From NCBI GenBank assembly GCA_023141985.1, contig JAGLKH010000326.1:1-6143 (forward strand): a stretch of 6,143 nucleotides of DNA, read 5' to 3'. Position numbers and translations under genes: made by a program. This document shows, in pieces, positions 1 through 5,476 of this stretch. The notes beneath the pieces are model-generated. The model had not been told where the DNA came from. It saw only the letters and a program-made list of their open reading frames with translations, and did not search any database. The stretch comes from Flavobacteriaceae bacterium (lineage in GTDB: Bacteria; Bacteroidota; Bacteroidia; Flavobacteriales; Flavobacteriaceae). Within the stretch, counting starts at the first letter, position 1; the number at the start of each line of letters is the position of its first letter.

Positions 1-1
1 A

Positions 2-922
2 GATTGTCATTTAAATCAAGTAATTGTTACAACCGGTTCATTTCATTCGTTGTCGCTAATAAGCGATGCTTTGATAGATAATAAGGATGAGGTTGTTATT
101 GAGAATCCAACATATCAGCATGCCTATCACTTATTTGACAGTTTAAAAGCGAAGATATGTGCTGTTGATATTGATAATGAGGGAATTGTTATTGAGAGTG
201 CTAAATGCAAAAGTCCTAAATTAGTTTATACAACACCCTCTAATCAATATCCTATAGGAGTCAAAATGAGTTTCAAACGACGAGTAGAATTATTAAATTG
301 GGCTTCAAATAAAAATACTATTATTATCGAAGACGACTATGATCACGAATTTAGTAATTGGGAAAACCCAATACCTTCAATTTTTAGTCTTGATAAGCAA
401 GAGCGTGTTGTTTATTTGGGGACTTTTAATAAACTATTACATCCATCTATTAGGATTGGTTATATGATAGTTCCAAATTATTTGTTGGATACAATAACTG
501 CTTTGATAGAGCAATCCAGTCGTTTTGTATCACCTCCAATACAAAAAACATTAAGTGCCTTTATTGAAAATGATTATTTAAACAAACATTTGAGAAATAT
601 AATTGAAATTTCCATTGAGCGTAAGAAATTGTTCCTTGAGCATTTTAAATTAAATTTTAATAATGATATTTTAATAAAATCTGATAATTCCGGATTACAT
701 ATTATTGGCAGATTACAGAATGATATCGATGATAAAAAGCTCTCCTTTTTTTTATCTGAAAAAGGGATCGTGACTTATCCTTACAGCAATTATTTTATTG
801 GCAAGAATAAAAAAAAGGGATTGGTAATGGGTTATTGTTCTGTAAACAACAAGCTAATTAAAGAAACTATATTTAGAATGAGCAATGAGTACAAAGCATT
901 TTTAAAGAATAATACCAAATAA
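2..922 (+). CDS. MocR/GntR-type transcriptional regulator, C-terminal aminotransferase-like domain (5' end outside window)
   Basis: The reading frame is open to the left window edge, so this is the last 306 residues of a longer gene. MocR proteins usually have about 450-500 residues: an N-terminal GntR winged helix followed by a class I aminotransferase-like domain that binds PLP. The visible part is the second domain. It shows VIVTTGS near the left edge, ENPTYQHA, TPSNQYPIG (family form TPSHQYPTG), EDDYD from base 329, and YLGTFNKLLHPSIRIGY, whose Lys codon at 431-433 is the expected PLP Schiff-base lysine. The family-typical SGLHI and a Gly-Tyr-Cys close follow. An internal TTG at base 50 could be called as a start but is plainly inside the domain, because the conserved VTTGS stretch lies upstream of it. 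Such regulators sense PLP or an amino-acid adduct and often control vitamin B6 or amino-acid genes; the target here cannot be told. It is convergent with the aldo/keto reductase, 156 nt away, so the two do not share a promoter. Confidence 0.9.
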   Translation, partial: DCHLNQVIVTTGSFHSLSLISDALIDNKDEVVIENPTYQHAYHLFDSLKAKICAVDIDNEGIVIESAKCKSPKLVYTTPSNQYPIGVKMSFKRRVELLNWASNKNTIIIEDDYDHEFSNWENPIPSIFSLDKQERVVYLGTFNKLLHPSIRIGYMIVPNYLLDTITALIEQSSRFVSPPIQKTLSAFIENDYLNKHLRNIIEISIERKKLFLEHFKLNFNNDILIKSDNSGLHIIGRLQNDIDDKKLSFFLSEKGIVTYPYSNYFIGKNKKKGLVMGYCSVNNKLIKETIFRMSNEYKAFLKNNTK

Positions 923-1078
923 CTACATTATAAGACTAGGTTAAGGTAACTACAGGGGCACAGTAGAAAAAATTCCCATATTGGTTAAGATATATGCGTT
1001 ATTTATTAAACAGCCTTTGGTATCACGTGTTATTTCCTGTTGGAGGAGAGCAGAAAGAGAATAAATTTATTCAACAAA

Positions 1079-2071
1079 TTATTTTATTATATTCTCTATA
1101 GCCTTGAGTTCTTCTGAGGAGAATGCTTTATTATTCAGAGCTCCTATATTATCCAGCAATTGTTTTATACTACTTACTCCAATCAGTACAGAGGTAATTC
1201 TTTTGTCTTTTAAAAGCCAGGATATAGCCATTTGAGGCAAACTTTGTCCACGATTCTTTGCTATAGTATTAAGTTTATGAACTTTATTTAGCACGGTAGT
1301 ATTAACCTCTTCAACCTTCAAAAATCCTGTAGCTTTACCTGCCCTGGAAGATGCTGGCACCCCTTTTAGATATTTAGCAGATAAAAGTCCTTGCGCTAAT
1401 GGAGAAAACGGAATACAACCAATCCCTTCTTTTTCTAAGACATTAAGCAATCCCTTTTCTGCCCAGCGATCAAACATATTATAGCGAGGCTGATGAATTA
1501 GACATGGTGTTCCTAAATCTTTTAAAATTTTTGATGCTTCTAAAGTTTCTTCTGCACTGTATGATGAAATTCCAACATATAATGCTTTACCTTGTTTTAC
1601 GATAAGGTCCAGAGCATACATAGATTCTTCAATTGGTGTATTAGGATCTGGTCTGTGGTGATAAAAAATATCTACATATTCTAATCCCATGCGTTTTAAG
1701 CTTTGATCTAAACTGGCAACGAGATATTTTTTTGATCCAAAGTTACCATAAGGGCCTGGCCACATATCCCAGCCTGCTTTTGTAGAGATAATAAGTTCAT
1801 CTCTATAGCCAGAAAAACTCTCCTTCAAAATTTTTCCAAAATTTTCTTCGGCAGATCCAGCTGGCGGACCATAATTATTGGCAAGATCAAAATGGGTAAT
1901 ACCATAATCAAAAGCAGTATGGAGAATCTCTTTACCTAAATTATAATTATCTACATGTCCAAAATTATGCCATAAGCCAAGGGAAAGTTCGGGGAGAAGG
2001 ATGCCGCTTTTCCCACATCTACGGTAAGACATGGCCTCATAACGTGATTCATTTGCTGTATAATTACTCAT
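1079..2071 (-). CDS. mgrA: Aldo/keto reductase, YghZ/MgrA (AKR14) family, L-glyceraldehyde 3-phosphate reductase-like
   Basis: A 330-residue cytosolic NADPH-dependent (beta/alpha)8-barrel oxidoreductase. It closely follows E. coli YghZ (Gpr), which reduces L-glyceraldehyde 3-phosphate and methylglyoxal. Shared stretches are YRRCGKSG, LSLGLWHNFGHV, THFDLANNYGPP, GSAEENFGK, LIISTKAG, MWPGPYG, SLKRMGLEYVDIFY, GKALYVGISSYS, LIHQPRYN, PLAQGLLSAKYL and SWLLKDKRITSVLIG. The catalytic tetrad is complete: Asp62, Tyr67, Lys98 and His139. The C-terminus ends right after the last helix and lacks the roughly 14-residue tail of the E. coli protein; this looks like a natural short form, since no frameshifted continuation is visible. 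The start at 2071 fits the E. coli N-terminus in length (SRYEAMSYRRCG against ERYGQMQYRYCG). A 12-bp tandem repeat lies directly against the start codon. It is transcribed alone, convergent with the MocR gene. A detoxifying aldehyde reductase role is inferred from the family; substrate choice is not provable here. Confidence 0.93.
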   Translation of the reverse strand: MSNYTANESRYEAMSYRRCGKSGILLPELSLGLWHNFGHVDNYNLGKEILHTAFDYGITHFDLANNYGPPAGSAEENFGKILKESFSGYRDELIISTKAGWDMWPGPYGNFGSKKYLVASLDQSLKRMGLEYVDIFYHHRPDPNTPIEESMYALDLIVKQGKALYVGISSYSAEETLEASKILKDLGTPCLIHQPRYNMFDRWAEKGLLNVLEKEGIGCIPFSPLAQGLLSAKYLKGVPASSRAGKATGFLKVEEVNTTVLNKVHKLNTIAKNRGQSLPQMAISWLLKDKRITSVLIGVSSIKQLLDNIGALNNKAFSSEELKAIENIIK

Positions 2072-2094
2072 GTATTATTAAGTGTATTATTAAG
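2071..2094. repeat. Perfect 12-bp tandem duplication at the aldo/keto reductase start
   Basis: TGTATTATTAAG occurs twice back to back (2071-2082 and 2083-2094). It sits in the 5' untranslated region of the minus-strand reductase gene and touches the first base of its ATG. The duplicated unit contains whatever ribosome-binding context this gene has, which is A/T-rich without a Shine-Dalgarno box, as usual in Bacteroidota. Confidence 0.85.
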
Positions 2095-2125
2095 TTGTTT
2101 AGTCGCGCCCAAGTTAGTAAAAAAA

Positions 2126-2269
2126 CTAAACATTCATTATTAAATAATACCTACTTATTTCAAAACTAACCTTCTTCTGTTCAGCTTTACCATAGTGCTC
2201 TAGTATAGTTTGTGTTACAATATAATTTGCTATATTTATAGGGACAAATACATTGGTGAACACACACAT
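2126..2269 (-). pseudogene. Relic of a tyrosine-recombinase (integrase) 3' end, copy A
   Basis: Read on the minus strand, an open frame of 47 codons contains NIANYIVTQTILEHYGKAEQ followed by KKVSFE. Copy B at 3212-3334 has NIENNTSTQTIQEHYGQIVQ and RKVNLG in the same register. The pattern of a Thr-rich helix, then HYG, then a basic helix and stop resembles the C-terminus of tyrosine recombinases, where the Tyr would be the nucleophile. The frame is open across the whole similar stretch, but everything N-terminal to it (the Arg/His/Arg catalytic core) is absent, so it cannot be active. Downstream of the similarity the frame runs into unrelated codons before TAG, so the original C-terminus is lost in this copy. 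The recombinase assignment rests on pattern memory and is moderate; the kinship of copies A and B is certain. Confidence 0.5.
2161..2239 (-). repeat. Diverged 79-nt direct repeat, copy A (partner 3238-3316)
   Basis: Aligned without any gap to 3238-3316, about 60 of 79 bases match. The differences fall largely at positions that keep the encoded peptide (N-I-x-N, TQTI-x-EHYG, Q-x-KV). Both copies face the same way, and together they bracket the secreted-protein gene at 2395-3105. Confidence 0.85.
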
Positions 2270-2394
2270 ATATTGTGCTTCATTATGACCAGATTCTAGA
2301 GTATTAAAAGAACCGAATTATTTTAAACCGATTATAAAAGCTATTTTAAACAAGTAGAATATTATGTTCTCTATAACTAATAAAACATAAAGTC

Positions 2395-3105
2395 ATGAAA
2401 AAAATAATTGTGTTGCTCATTTGTACTTTCTTATCATTTGGAATTAAAGCACAAAGTTGTATTGGAGCTTGGGAAGGATATCACACTTCTGAAAACGGAG
2501 AAAAACTTAAAAGTGTTGTTATTTTTTCTGATGGATATCAAGTGATAACCACTTATGATTCAAAAACAGGTAAATTTATAAGCACTAACGGTGGAACTTG
2601 GAAATTAATAGGCGATACTATGACAGAAAAAGTAGAATTTGATACAAATAATTCCGAGCGTGTTGGTACAGAAGTGAGTTTTGAAGTGTTTATAAATGAT
2701 TCTATTATGGGAATCGTTGGTAGTGAAATGAAATTGAAAAGAATAGATAATGGTATGCCAGGAAAATTACAAGGCGCATGGTTAATGTCTGGTAGAATAA
2801 GAGATGGCAAAACACAATTAAGGGATACAAGTAGGCCAAGAAAAACTATGAAAATTTTGTCTGGAACACGTTTTCAATGGATAGCTTATAATACAGAGAC
2901 AAAACAATTTATGGGAACAGGTGGTGGAACTTATACAACTATAAACGGAGAGTATACTGAAAATATAGAATTCTTTTCAAGGGATGATTCCAAAGTAGGC
3001 ATTAGTTTAAAATTTAATTATAGTTTAGTTGATGGTAAATGGCACCATTCAGGTTTGTCTAGTAAAGGAGACCCAATCCATGAAATATGGAGTGTAAGGG
3101 AATAA
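2395..3105 (+). CDS. Secreted two-repeat lipocalin-like protein, function unknown
   Basis: 236 residues with a clear signal peptide: MKK, a hydrophobic core to about residue 16, then GIKAQ. This is the Ala-Gln end common in Bacteroidota, giving signal peptidase I cleavage near residue 19. Cys22 is not in a lipobox, so I expect a soluble periplasmic or exported protein rather than a lipoprotein. The mature part is an internal duplication. Repeat 1 (about 24-115) has GAWEG, YDSKTGKFISTNGGTW and TEKVEF; repeat 2 (about 127-236) has GAWLM, YNTETKQFMGTGGGTY and TENIEF, ending in EIWSVRE. Each looks like a small beta-barrel of the lipocalin-like type, often labelled only 'membrane or secreted protein' in Flavobacteriia (DUF4488-like). 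The ligand is unknown. The gene stands alone between two relics of a recombinase tail, so it may have arrived as a cassette. No SD box is visible; the start is set by the signal peptide. Confidence 0.8.
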   Translation: MKKIIVLLICTFLSFGIKAQSCIGAWEGYHTSENGEKLKSVVIFSDGYQVITTYDSKTGKFISTNGGTWKLIGDTMTEKVEFDTNNSERVGTEVSFEVFINDSIMGIVGSEMKLKRIDNGMPGKLQGAWLMSGRIRDGKTQLRDTSRPRKTMKILSGTRFQWIAYNTETKQFMGTGGGTYTTINGEYTENIEFFSRDDSKVGISLKFNYSLVDGKWHHSGLSSKGDPIHEIWSVRE

Positions 3106-3142
3106 TTTTATTGTATAAAAGCAACATATAAAGAATAAAACC

Positions 3143-3164
3143 AAAAATAACGAAAGGCTAACAA
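3143..3164 (+). repeat. 22-nt exact inverted copy of 5455-5476
   Basis: The core AACGAAAGGCTAACAA with six flanking bases (22 in all) is identical to the minus strand at 5455-5476. There it spans the stop codon of one DUF6090 gene and the spacer before the next. Here it lies 38 nt downstream of the secreted-protein gene on the opposite strand. Upstream, AAAGAAT also recurs in both copies at slightly different spacing, so the copied piece may have been longer. Confidence 0.85.
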
Positions 3165-3211
3165 AGAATTGAGTTAAAATCATTTTAGATTATTACTATA
3201 AGGAAAGTTCA

Positions 3212-3334
3212 TCACTTCCCTTTTAATCTCTTCATCCCCAAATTAACCTTTCTCTGTACAATCTGTCCATAATGCTCTTGTATAGTCTGTGTTGAAGTAT
3301 TATTTTCTATATTTAATGAATAAACAACTGGCAT
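3212..3334 (-). pseudogene. Relic of a tyrosine-recombinase (integrase) 3' end, copy B
   Basis: A 40-codon minus-strand frame from ATG at 3334 to TGA at 3212 encodes NIENNTSTQTIQEHYGQIVQ followed by RKVNLGMKRLKGK and stop. It is bounded upstream by a stop at 3335-3337. The end looks like a natural integrase C-terminus: putative nucleophile Tyr in EHYG, then a basic amphipathic helix. It is therefore the better preserved of the two relics. The catalytic core is missing, so it is a remnant. No Shine-Dalgarno sequence precedes the ATG. A free-standing 40-residue protein is an alternative, but the match to copy A stops near codon 7, as expected for a broken gene. Confidence 0.5.
3238..3316 (-). 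repeat. Diverged 79-nt direct repeat, copy B (partner 2161-2239)
   Basis: Ungapped partner of 2161-2239, about 76% identical and in the same orientation 1077 nt away. The gene between the two copies, the secreted lipocalin-like protein, is thus flanked by direct repeats of recombinase-like coding sequence. Confidence 0.85.
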
Positions 3335-3468
3335 CTAAAAGCAAAAAAACACATTGGCATGTGGGTCTCAAAATAAAAATATTATCTACTCTTATCGGAT
3401 TTCTTCATCCAAAAATCAGAAAACTGTTAACAATTAAGGTGACCAATTACTGAACCTTGACTGCGAAG

Positions 3469-3532
3469 ATTTTAAGCACAAAAAAAGCCTAAACTACAAT
3501 TGTAATTTAAGCTAAAAAGTGGTCCCACATGT
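3469..3532 (-). repeat. 64-nt direct repeat with terminator, copy R1
   Basis: It runs from ATTTTAAGCACA to TCCCACATGT and matches 4649-4712 with three substitutions and two single-A length differences. On the minus strand the order is ACATGTGGGACCAC, a hairpin, then a T-tract. The GTGGGACCAC part resembles a tRNA acceptor end running into its terminator, but no tRNA body is attached. Together with R2 it brackets 3533-4648, which includes one DUF6090 gene. Confidence 0.9.
3479..3513 (-). terminator. Rho-independent terminator (in repeat R1)
   Basis: On the minus strand AGCTTAAATTAC pairs with GTAGTTTAGGCT over 12 positions. Two of these are G-U pairs that would be A-C mismatches on the other strand, so leftward transcription is the functional direction. 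The loop is AATT, followed by a run of T. It lies about 300 nt past the stop of the nearest leftward gene (3815), an unusually long way, as if a gene once lay between. Confidence 0.7.
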
Positions 3533-3544
3533 ACCCATATATAG

Positions 3545-3634
3545 TATAGTAATGTGGAGTGTTGTGGAGTAATAGAGAGTATTCTAGCTTCTATTAATCT
3601 TTAAAAATAGTAATATAGAGTATTATGGATGTAT
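3545..3634. repeat. Imperfect direct repeat, two 28-nt copies
   Basis: ATAGTAATGTGGAGTGTTGT at 3545 and ATAGTAATATAGAGTATTAT at 3607 begin two 28-nt stretches (3545-3572 and 3607-3634) with about 21 matches. The first four differences are all G in the left copy and A in the right. GTGGAGT also repeats within the left copy (3554 and 3564). It is non-coding and its meaning is unknown. Confidence 0.55.
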
Positions 3635-3709
3635 AAAGGCTTGAGCATCAATTGATTTTTAACCCAAAAAGGTCAAATTAGGCTGAAGACATACAAATCA
3701 TAGAATGTT

Positions 3710-3736
3710 AGTTAGTAGGACTAAAGATACTGAATT
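3710..3736 (-). repeat. Orphan copy of a DUF6090-gene leader
   Basis: These 27 bases match 4609-4635, the leader just before the DUF6090 gene at 3815-4600, at 23 positions. On the minus strand no N-terminal coding sequence follows: the expected MIKFFRKIR start is absent. The copy looks like the leftover leader of an array gene lost between here and terminator R1. Confidence 0.6.
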
Positions 3737-3750
3737 AAAAACCTTGAGTT

Positions 3751-3773
3751 TTAGGTGTAAAAAGCCCACCTAA
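3751..3773. terminator. Possible hairpin/attenuating terminator after the DUF6090 gene
   Basis: TTAGGTG pairs perfectly with CACCTAA across a 9-nt loop, about 41 nt past the stop codon of the gene at 3815-4600. There is no proper T-tract after it in the leftward direction, so it may be only a stem-loop that protects the transcript end. Confidence 0.35.
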
Positions 3774-3814
3774 TTTCTATAGTAGTTTGAATATTTCTGA
3801 TTAAATAATTTATA

Positions 3815-4600
3815 CTATTTCAAAAATTCTTCAATTTTGGCAATCAATTCCCTCGTCTTCTTTTCTATTGAATTGTCGCTGTATTTGAGATTATTTTGAT
3901 GGATTGAAGTCATCATATAAATATTTTCTATTTCCGCAATAATCTTTCTTTTATCTTGGACATACTCATCAAATTCCTCAAAGCTCATTTTATTGAACAT
4001 GCTAATACCAACATCGGCCAATGTCCTTACGTAATCGTTACGCATCATCTCAGCCATATTTACTAACTGCAACCGATCTTCCATGCCAGAATAATAATCA
4101 ATAATTTCTGTTTTAAGCTGGATATTCTGTATGAGATCAATCTTCCCGTTGGCCAATAGTTCTTGATAGGTAGCGTCTGAATGATCAAAAGTCCAATAAA
4201 ACCTAATCCCCAAAAGATTTGGCCCAAAAGTTTGATTTAGTATCCTCGTTGTATCGACCTCCAGTTCTATTACCCTATCGTTAAAATCGTATATATCACG
4301 AGAGATTTTATCGTTATGTAATCTTTCTAAAACAATATTGATTCTATATAGTTTACTCTGATTAATATTTACTACCTGTTCAACTTCCTTTAGATTAAAA
4401 TTTAAATCTTTTATTAGTCGTTCTAAATAAAGTTTTTGCTCTTTTTGCTCTATGCGAGAAATATTCCAATTATTAACCTGCAACGCCAATAAAATACCTA
4501 TCATAACAAGCACAATCTCACCAATAGCGTATTTAATATACTTTCCTGTTTTGTTTTGTTCCATAAGGTTAAAGCGTATTTTCCTGAAGAATTTAATCAT
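3815..4600 (-). CDS. DUF6090-type single-pass membrane protein (array member 1)
   Basis: 261 residues, function unknown. Residues 1-20 form a basic amphipathic helix (MIKFFRKIRFNLMEQNKTGK). A membrane helix follows at about 22-42, then NNWN at 43-46. The rest is hydrophilic and helical, with likely coiled coil at about 48-100. A block at 144-170 (TYQELLANGKIDLI, then IIDYY) is shared in pattern with both neighbours (TY, Leu/Ile, Gly, Asp, then a helix ending in Tyr). Positive charges before the membrane helix suggest the N-terminus is inside and the large part is in the periplasm. The pattern is the one I know as DUF6090, common in tandem in Flavobacteriia and uncharacterised. The start at 4600 is fixed by the N-terminus shared with the gene at 4734-5447. 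The gene forms its own unit: terminator R2 separates it from its neighbour. It has no enzymatic motif; a sensor, scaffold or surface-stress protein would be guesswork. Confidence 0.85.
   Translation of the reverse strand: MIKFFRKIRFNLMEQNKTGKYIKYAIGEIVLVMIGILLALQVNNWNISRIEQKEQKLYLERLIKDLNFNLKEVEQVVNINQSKLYRINIVLERLHNDKISRDIYDFNDRVIELEVDTTRILNQTFGPNLLGIRFYWTFDHSDATYQELLANGKIDLIQNIQLKTEIIDYYSGMEDRLQLVNMAEMMRNDYVRTLADVGISMFNKMSFEEFDEYVQDKRKIIAEIENIYMMTSIHQNNLKYSDNSIEKKTRELIAKIEEFLK
4463..4534 (-). repeat. Conserved membrane-module DNA, copy in array member 1
   Basis: This 72-nt stretch matches 6072-6143 with six differences. Both copies encode the same 24 residues, from KYAIGEI through the membrane helix to NNWN, so all differences are silent. 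Outside this module the two proteins are hardly alike. Confidence 0.85.
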
Positions 4601-4608
4601 GATTAGTT

Positions 4609-4635
4609 GGTTAGTAGAACTAAATATACAGAATT
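4609..4635 (-). promoter_or_regulatory. Leader of array member 1 with a possible -7 element
   Basis: The stretch just before the ATG at 4600 is kept in an orphan copy at 3710-3736. Reading leftwards it contains TATATTTA (4621-4628), five of six fixed positions of the Bacteroidota -7 box TAnnTTTG, about 20 nt before the start codon. No TTG sits at the expected -33 distance, so the promoter call is weak. The CTAACCAACTAA just before the ATG resembles the CTAACAACTAA before the next array gene. Confidence 0.35.
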
Positions 4636-4648
4636 TTATTTGTAGTGA

Positions 4649-4712
4649 ATTTTAAGCACAAAAAAAAGCCTAAACTACTAGTGTAATTTAAGCTAAAAGT
4701 GTTCCCACATGT
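4649..4712 (-). repeat. 64-nt direct repeat with terminator, copy R2
   Basis: Near-identical partner of 3469-3532 (three substitutions and two one-base length differences). It fills most of the spacer between array members 2 and 1. The acceptor-like end reads GTGGGAACAC here instead of GTGGGACCAC. Confidence 0.9.
4659..4694 (-). terminator. Rho-independent terminator of the array member 2/3 operon
   Basis: On the minus strand AGCTTAAATTAC and GTAGTTTAGGCT form a 12-pair stem with two G-U pairs and a 4-nt loop (ACTA), followed by eight T. It starts 39 nt past the stop codon of the gene at 4734-5447, the classic position and direction. Confidence 0.85.
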
Positions 4713-4733
4713 GCTCAGAGTAGTTTAATTAAG

Positions 4734-5447
4734 CTATTCTATAATTTCCGACTCAATTGAATTTAATACTTTTTCAATTTCTATAACAGAGTTCTGACAT
4801 AACTCTTCAAATCCATTAGCTACCCAAATCATGAATGAAAGCATATTTGAATAGTCGGAACTATTCAGCAATTGTTCATAATCATTTGGCTCAAGTCCTT
4901 TTGATGTAGTTTTAAAATACTTAAACAAAATTGGCTCAATACTATTTGTTAAAATATCTGAAATTTTATCTTCCTGTTCTCTTATTAAACCAAAATGTTC
5001 ATCGTATAACTTTATAATATCAAGTCTTAACCCTTCATTGCTAATTATATCGAATCCTTGACTTTTTAAATTTTCATATGTTGAATAAGATAATCGAACG
5101 GAATAATTTCTTTGAGGAATATTTAAATAGCTTTCAAGGGTATCATGATATACTAATTTATTTGTCAAATGTTCTTGAAGTAATTTTCCTCTATGCTTTG
5201 AAGCATTAAAAAAATCCGAACGTGTGTTCAAAATTTCTTTGTTAGCATTTAATGCATTCTTTACTTCAGTCAGCATTGACAGTTCTTTTCTATTGGTTTT
5301 TTTTTGTTCATTCCAATTATTAATACTTAAAGCAATCAAAATCCCAATAACTACAAGTAATATCTCACCAATGGCATATTTAAGATACTTGCCTGTTTTG
5401 TTTTTCTCCATTAAGTCATATCTAATTTTTCTAAAGAATTTAATCAT
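4734..5447 (-). CDS. DUF6090-type single-pass membrane protein (array member 2)
   Basis: 237 residues, function unknown. The N-terminus is nearly the same as in array member 1: MIKFFRKIRYDLMEKNKTGK, a membrane helix at about 22-42 ending in GILIAL, and NNWN at 43-46. After NNWNEQKK the sequence diverges fully. A helical, charged segment runs at 50-100, the family block lies at 122-152 (STYENLKSQGFDIISNEGL, then IIKLYDEHF), and a last helical part ends in SEIIE. Cys217 is the only cysteine. The topology is inferred as in member 1: short cytosolic N-terminus and large periplasmic domain. The gene follows array member 3 after 21 nt, so the two are probably co-transcribed, and a strong terminator lies behind it. 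A GAAAGG purine box in the spacer sits 14 nt before the ATG, a little far for a Shine-Dalgarno sequence. It shows no catalytic motif. Confidence 0.85.
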   Translation of the reverse strand: MIKFFRKIRYDLMEKNKTGKYLKYAIGEILLVVIGILIALSINNWNEQKKTNRKELSMLTEVKNALNANKEILNTRSDFFNASKHRGKLLQEHLTNKLVYHDTLESYLNIPQRNYSVRLSYSTYENLKSQGFDIISNEGLRLDIIKLYDEHFGLIREQEDKISDILTNSIEPILFKYFKTTSKGLEPNDYEQLLNSSDYSNMLSFMIWVANGFEELCQNSVIEIEKVLNSIESEIIE

Positions 5448-5468
5448 TAGTTAGTTGTTAGCCTTTCG
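5448..5468 (-). promoter_or_regulatory. Short intercistronic spacer between array members 3 and 2
   Basis: On the minus strand the spacer reads CGAAAGGCTAACAACTAACT plus one base, then ATG. The 21-nt distance leaves no room for a terminator and little for a promoter, so the genes are likely one operon. Most of the spacer belongs to the 22-nt repeat that recurs inverted at 3143-3164. Confidence 0.6.
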
Positions 5469-5476
5469 TTATTTTT
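5455..5476 (-). repeat. 22-nt repeat at the stop of array member 3 (inverted copy at 3143-3164)
   Basis: It contains the last Lys codon and the TAA stop of array member 3 and the first part of the spacer, and is identical to 3143-3164 in inverted orientation. An exact 22-nt match within 6 kb is very unlikely by chance, even at this AT content. Confidence 0.85.

Larger units (their letters stand above)
2072..2394. other. Divergent intergenic region between the reductase and the secreted protein
   Basis: These 323 bases must hold the promoters of both divergent genes. I could not place a convincing Bacteroidota promoter (TTG, about 19-20 nt, TAnnTTTG) for either. The middle of the region is taken up by a recombinase-tail relic at 2126-2269. 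The rest is AT-rich sequence with a short near-repeat (AACCGAATTA and AACCGATTAT near 2312-2336) and no further structure I can support. Confidence 0.6.
3106..3814. other. Gene-free 709-nt region of repeats and relics
   Basis: No frame here codes for a recognisable full protein. From left to right it holds a 22-nt copy of the stop-codon region of the rightmost array gene (3143-3164), a recombinase-tail relic (3212-3334), a 64-nt repeat containing a minus-strand terminator (3469-3532), an imperfect G-rich direct repeat (3545-3634), a relic of an array-gene leader (3710-3736) and a hairpin (3751-3773). The stretch 3338-3468 shows nothing I can name. Confidence 0.75.

Noticed and set aside
50..922. 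Short gene starting at the TTG at base 50
   Set aside because: The frame is open to the window edge and conserved aminotransferase-domain residues (VIVTTGS) lie upstream of this codon, so it is a cut gene and not a short one.
2553..2810. 85-codon minus-strand open frame inside the secreted-protein gene
   Set aside because: It is antisense to a well-supported coding frame, has no initiation context and shows no recognisable protein pattern.
3380..3425. Minus-strand peptide end QFSDFWMKKSDKSR followed by stop
   Set aside because: It looks protein-like, but a stop codon precedes it directly and I cannot link it to any family or to the neighbouring relic, so it is not supported as a gene.
3516..3540. 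tRNA gene next to GTGGTCCCACATGTACCC
   Set aside because: The piece resembles a tRNA 3' acceptor end on the minus strand, but no T-loop, anticodon arm or D-arm can be built from the bases to its right.
3106..3814. CRISPR array or integron attC sites in the repeat-rich gap
   Set aside because: The repeats are few, unevenly spaced and of different kinds. No regular spacers exist, and the GTTAGCC-like core does not fit the attC R' consensus GTTRRRY.
4452..4655. Plus-strand open frame rich in Ile/Leu opposite the start of array member 1
   Set aside because: It is the antisense shadow of the conserved membrane helix. A similar shadow appears opposite array member 2 (5224-5454), as expected for paralogous coding strands.
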